DNA of 64,000 nt from Simplicispira sedimenti (GTDB lineage: Bacteria > Pseudomonadota > Gammaproteobacteria > Burkholderiales > Burkholderiaceae_C): positions 62,001 through 126,000 of the forward strand of contig NZ_JAKVIJ010000007.1 of the NCBI RefSeq assembly GCF_022760965.1, written 5' to 3'. Position 1 is the stretch's first letter, and the number at the start of each line of letters is the position of its first letter. Shown piece by piece: positions 61,801 to 64,000 of the stretch. The notes beneath the pieces were generated by a model. That model saw only the letters and a program-made list of their open reading frames with translations. It had not been told where the DNA came from and made no database searches. The translations under genes and the position numbers were made by a program.

Positions 61801-62679
61801 ATGACCACCACACCCGTCCCTGAAACACCCCGCGACGCAGCCACCGTGGTGCTCCTGCGCGACGCCCCCGGCGGCCTGGAAGTGCTGCTGCAGCGCCGCC
61901 ATGCCCAAATGACCGACATGGGCGGGCTGTACGTCTTCCCCGGCGGCAAACTCGATCCGCAAGACTCGGACGCACAGAGCTTGGCCGCGCTCGACCAAGC
62001 CCCCCAAGCGCTGCACGCACACCTGGGCGAACCCGATCTGACTGCGCCCCTGGCGGCGGGCCTGCACGTGGCCGCGCTGCGCGAGGCACTGGAGGAATGC
62101 GGTCTGCTGCTGGCCGAGCCCCTGCAGGCGGGCGTTCCATTGGACGCCCCGCGCGCCAGGGCCATGCTGCGCGAGGGGCAGCCCCTGGCGCAGGTGCTGT
62201 CCCACCTGGGCCTGCGCCTGGCCACGCAGCGGCTCGCCGCCTGGTCGCGCTGGATCACACCGCTGTCCCCCGCCATGGGCACCCGGCGCTTTGACACGCG
62301 CTTTTTCGTGGCTCCAGCGCCGCTGGACCAGACCGCTGCGCACGACAACGAGGAAGCCACCGAGAGCGTGTGGCTGGCGCCGCGCGCCGCACTGGAGCAA
62401 TACCGCGACGGCCAGATCGAACTGGCGCCACCGCAGATCATGAGCCTGGCGCACCTGGCCAGGTACGCCCGCATGCAGGACGTGGTGGTCGCCGCAAGAA
62501 GCCAGCGCCCGCCCACCATCCTGCCGCTGGCGCACCTGGACGCTGGCCTGCGCACCATCGCCTACCCTGGCGATCCGCTGCATGCCGAGCACAAACGCGC
62601 CCTGCCCGGCCCCACCAGGCTGCGCCAGCAGGGGCGGCAGTTCCTGCCCGAGGGCGGTTTCGAAGCCCTTTTCTTGTAA
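61801..62679 (+). CDS. NUDIX hydrolase (NUDT19-like)
   Basis: 292 residues from the ATG at 61801; an upstream in-frame TTG is less likely. The NUDIX box is GLYVFPGGKLDPQDSD followed, after a 42-residue insertion, by HVAALREALEECGLLLAEPL, so the catalytic REx2EE (LREALEECGLL) is intact. The separated box and the large insert match the NUDT19/coenzyme A diphosphatase-like or AcdA-type NUDIX group. May hydrolyse CoA or acyl-CoA esters. Followed 13 bases later by the DUF427 gene. Confidence 0.9.
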   Translation: MTTTPVPETPRDAATVVLLRDAPGGLEVLLQRRHAQMTDMGGLYVFPGGKLDPQDSDAQSLAALDQAPQALHAHLGEPDLTAPLAAGLHVAALREALEECGLLLAEPLQAGVPLDAPRARAMLREGQPLAQVLSHLGLRLATQRLAAWSRWITPLSPAMGTRRFDTRFFVAPAPLDQTAAHDNEEATESVWLAPRAALEQYRDGQIELAPPQIMSLAHLARYARMQDVVVAARSQRPPTILPLAHLDAGLRTIAYPGDPLHAEHKRALPGPTRLRQQGRQFLPEGGFEALFL

Positions 62680-62692
62680 TGGGAGACACCCG

Positions 62693-62971
62693 ATGAAAGC
62701 CATCTGGAACGGCGTGGTCGTCGCCGAGAGCGACGACACCGTGCTCGTGGAAGGCAACCACTACTTCCCCGAGAGCGCACTCAAGCGCGAGTTCTTCACC
62801 TTCAGCAACCACAAGAGCATGTGTCCCTGGAAAGGCCAGGCCACCTACTTCTCGCTGCTGGTGGACGGCGAGCTCAACCCCGAGGCCGCCTGGACCTACG
62901 CCGACCCCAAGCCCGAGGCCGAAGCCATCCGCGGCCGCGTGGCGTTCTGGAAGGGTGTCACCGTCGCCTGA
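62693..62971 (+). CDS. DUF427 domain protein
   Basis: 92 residues from the ATG at 62693 with GGGAG upstream. Matches DUF427: MKAIWNGVVVAESDDTVLVE, NHYFPESALKREFF, SMCPWKGQATYFSLLVDG, and RVAFWKGVTV. A small beta-barrel (beta-tent) fold conserved widely in bacteria; role unknown. Cotranscribed with the NUDIX gene. Followed by a 366-base non-coding gap. Confidence 0.93.
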   Translation: MKAIWNGVVVAESDDTVLVEGNHYFPESALKREFFTFSNHKSMCPWKGQATYFSLLVDGELNPEAAWTYADPKPEAEAIRGRVAFWKGVTVA

Positions 62972-62982
62972 CTCCCCTCGGG

Positions 62983-63236
62983 TTATCCCGCCCCGCACGG
63001 GACAATCGTGTGGACAACTCTGGACAAGCCTTGTATAGGGCACGCAAGTGCTTGATTCGTAAGGACCCACAGCAGATTGCCCGATTTTTATGCAGGCCAT
63101 TGCGCCGCGCGCACCACTTATCCCGGCTGCCGCTGGACAATCCTGTGGATAAATCTGAACAAGCGCTGTATGACGGCGCTAAGTCATTGATTTTCAATGC
63201 GCTTCCCTGCATTGCCTGTTTTTGCAGCACCCACGG
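62983..63236 (+). repeat. repeat family C: two diverged tandem units of 135-base period with DnaA-box-like words
   Basis: Unit 1 (62983-63117) and unit 2 (from 63118) align from TTATCCCG through GACAATCGTGTGGACAACTC against GACAATCCTGTGGATAAATC, at a constant offset of 135. TGTGGACAA (63009-63017) and a perfect TGTGGATAA (63144-63152) occupy equivalent positions. No gene is visible in 62972-63337. A partial third relative is at about 50989-51020. Confidence 0.8.
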
Positions 63237-63290
63237 CATTGTTTCTGCCGCCCCGGCAGCAAGGTCGATTTGGCGCTTTTTTACTACTGA

Positions 63291-63340
63291 ATTGATAGCG
63301 GTCAGCGCTTACACCACAAGCGCTAGAGCCCATTTTTATG
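63291..63340 (+). repeat. dispersed palindromic element, family A, copy 9, abutting a start codon
   Basis: ATTGATAGC, then AGCGCTT / AAGCGCT (63304-63325) and AGAGCCCATTTTTATG, the last three bases of which are the start codon of the DUF938 gene. The leader and ribosome-binding region of that gene is therefore made of the repeat. Confidence 0.85.
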
Positions 63341-63967
63341 CAGAATGCGTCGTACAGCCCTGCCGCCGAGCGCAACCGCCAGCCCATCCTGCAGGTGCTG
63401 AACGCCCTGCTGCCGTCCACCGGCCGGGCGCTGGAGGTGGCCAGCGGCACCGGGCAACACGTGGCCTGGTTCGCTGCTGCCCTGCCCGGCTGGACCTGGC
63501 AACCCAGTGACGCGCAAGACGCGCAGTTCGAAGCGATCGCTGCCTGGTGCACCAAGGCCGGGGTGCGCAACGTGCTCCCACCGGTGCTGCTGGACGTGCT
63601 GGAACCCCGCTGGCCACACCAGGGGCCCGCGTTCGACACGCCGTTTGACCTGATCTACTGCGCCAACATGCTGCACATCGCGCCCTGGGCCTGCTGCGCC
63701 GGGCTGATGCAGGGTGCGGCGCGCCATTTGGCCGCGAACGGACGGCTCGTCACCTACGGCCCCTATCTGGAAAACGGCGTGCCCACCGCGCCCAGCAACC
63801 GGGACTTTGACGCCAGCCTGCGCGAGCGCCACCCGGCCTGGGGCATCCGCCGACTGGAAGACGTGGCCCAGGTAGCCGCAGCGGCGGGCCTGCACCTCGC
63901 AGCACGCCACGCCCTGCCCGCCAACAACCTGCTGCTGGTCTGGAACCGCCAGCCCTCCTCCCCCTGA
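63338..63967 (+). CDS. DUF938 SAM-dependent methyltransferase-like protein
   Basis: 209 residues. The DUF938 opening SYSPAAERNRQPILQVLNAL confirms the start at 63338 despite the absence of a clear Shine-Dalgarno. SAM-binding motif ALEVASGTGQHVAWFAAALP, motif PSDAQDAQFEAIAAW, the DLIYCANMLHIAPWACCAG acidic/aromatic region, and the GRLVTYGPYLENGVPTAPSN loop are all DUF938-typical. Substrate unknown. Its 5' end is formed by family A repeat copy 9. Confidence 0.9.
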   Translation: MQNASYSPAAERNRQPILQVLNALLPSTGRALEVASGTGQHVAWFAAALPGWTWQPSDAQDAQFEAIAAWCTKAGVRNVLPPVLLDVLEPRWPHQGPAFDTPFDLIYCANMLHIAPWACCAGLMQGAARHLAANGRLVTYGPYLENGVPTAPSNRDFDASLRERHPAWGIRRLEDVAQVAAAAGLHLAARHALPANNLLLVWNRQPSSP

Positions 63968-63976
63968 TACGACCCC

Positions 63977-64000
63977 ATGAACACACCCACCGTGCCCTTT
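63977..64000 (+). CDS. start of a further gene, truncated by window edge
   Basis: ATG at 63977 opens MNTPTVPF and continues past the end. Only eight codons are seen, nine bases after the DUF938 stop, so it would be cotranscribed. No identification is possible. Confidence 0.35.

Overview
The window looks like chromosomal core sequence from a high-GC betaproteobacterium of the family Comamonadaceae, most like Acidovorax. The inference rests on the gene content (a small Trp-rich protein of the TIGR04438 type, a DUF2946 protein beside a copper receptor, etfBA with an acyl-CoA dehydrogenase, a WS/DGAT acyltransferase) and on dispersed palindromic repeats of a kind I recall from that family. No taxonomic search was run. 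I see no rRNA, tRNA, CRISPR array, transposase or phage module.

Layout. (1) 1-1838: a minus-strand accessory operon of two uncharacterised membrane proteins and an XRE-HTH protein cut off by the window edge. This is the least explained block. (2) 2105-8388: ilvD, a small Trp-rich protein, a periplasmic cytochrome c, acs and a nitronate monooxygenase-like gene. (3) 8393-12562: etfB, etfA, a hemerythrin-like gene and an acyl-CoA dehydrogenase, with two candidate operators upstream. (4) 12637-15688: operon of an HDAC-like deacetylase, a crotonase-fold protein lacking both catalytic glutamates, and an MscS channel. (5) 15731-20827: moxR, DUF58, tgpA and mltB operon. (6) 20828-25539: opposite-strand operon resembling a Lol-type export route (periplasmic protein, ATPase, permease, LolA-like carrier, beta-barrel-like protein). 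(7) 25800-28199: WS/DGAT acyltransferase and alpha/beta hydrolase. (8) 28230-30103: amino-acid-type substrate-binding protein and Hsp20. (9) 30109-34889: complete MacAB/NodT-type tripartite efflux operon. (10) 34996-37500: GST, DUF2788, DUF2189 and a HAD hydrolase. (11) 37642-40513: copper-uptake pair (DUF2946 protein and OprC/NosA-like receptor). (12) 40576-43733: rubredoxin, an orphan RusA-like nuclease, a bacteriohemerythrin-GGDEF protein and hemH. (13) 43815-50651: transglutaminase/DUF3857 protein, zinc-ribbon Sel1 protein, membrane protein, rhomboid protease and a membrane-TPR protein. (14) 51134-57102: nuclease, DHH phosphoesterase, ankyrin protein, truC, a PAS-GGDEF-EAL protein and an OmpA protein. 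(15) 57216-64000: gshA, UbiA-family and rbgA operon, an SDR, a NUDIX hydrolase, DUF427 and DUF938 proteins, and the start of a further gene.

Shared themes are carbon and lipid metabolism (acs, acyl-CoA dehydrogenase with ETF, SDR, WS/DGAT), envelope biogenesis and export (tgpA operon, mltB, Lol-like cassette, MacAB efflux, OmpA) and metal/redox/c-di-GMP biology (copper receptor, hemerythrins, rubredoxin, hemH, two signalling proteins).

The most distinctive sequence-level result is a family of at least nine copies of a roughly 50-bp palindromic element. Some copies appear to act as terminators, one lies inside an operon, one abuts a start codon, and one encodes most of the signal peptide of the MltB-type lytic transglycosylase. 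Two further repeat families (7147/22943 and 62983/63118/50989) and a short duplication at the acs 3' end are also present.
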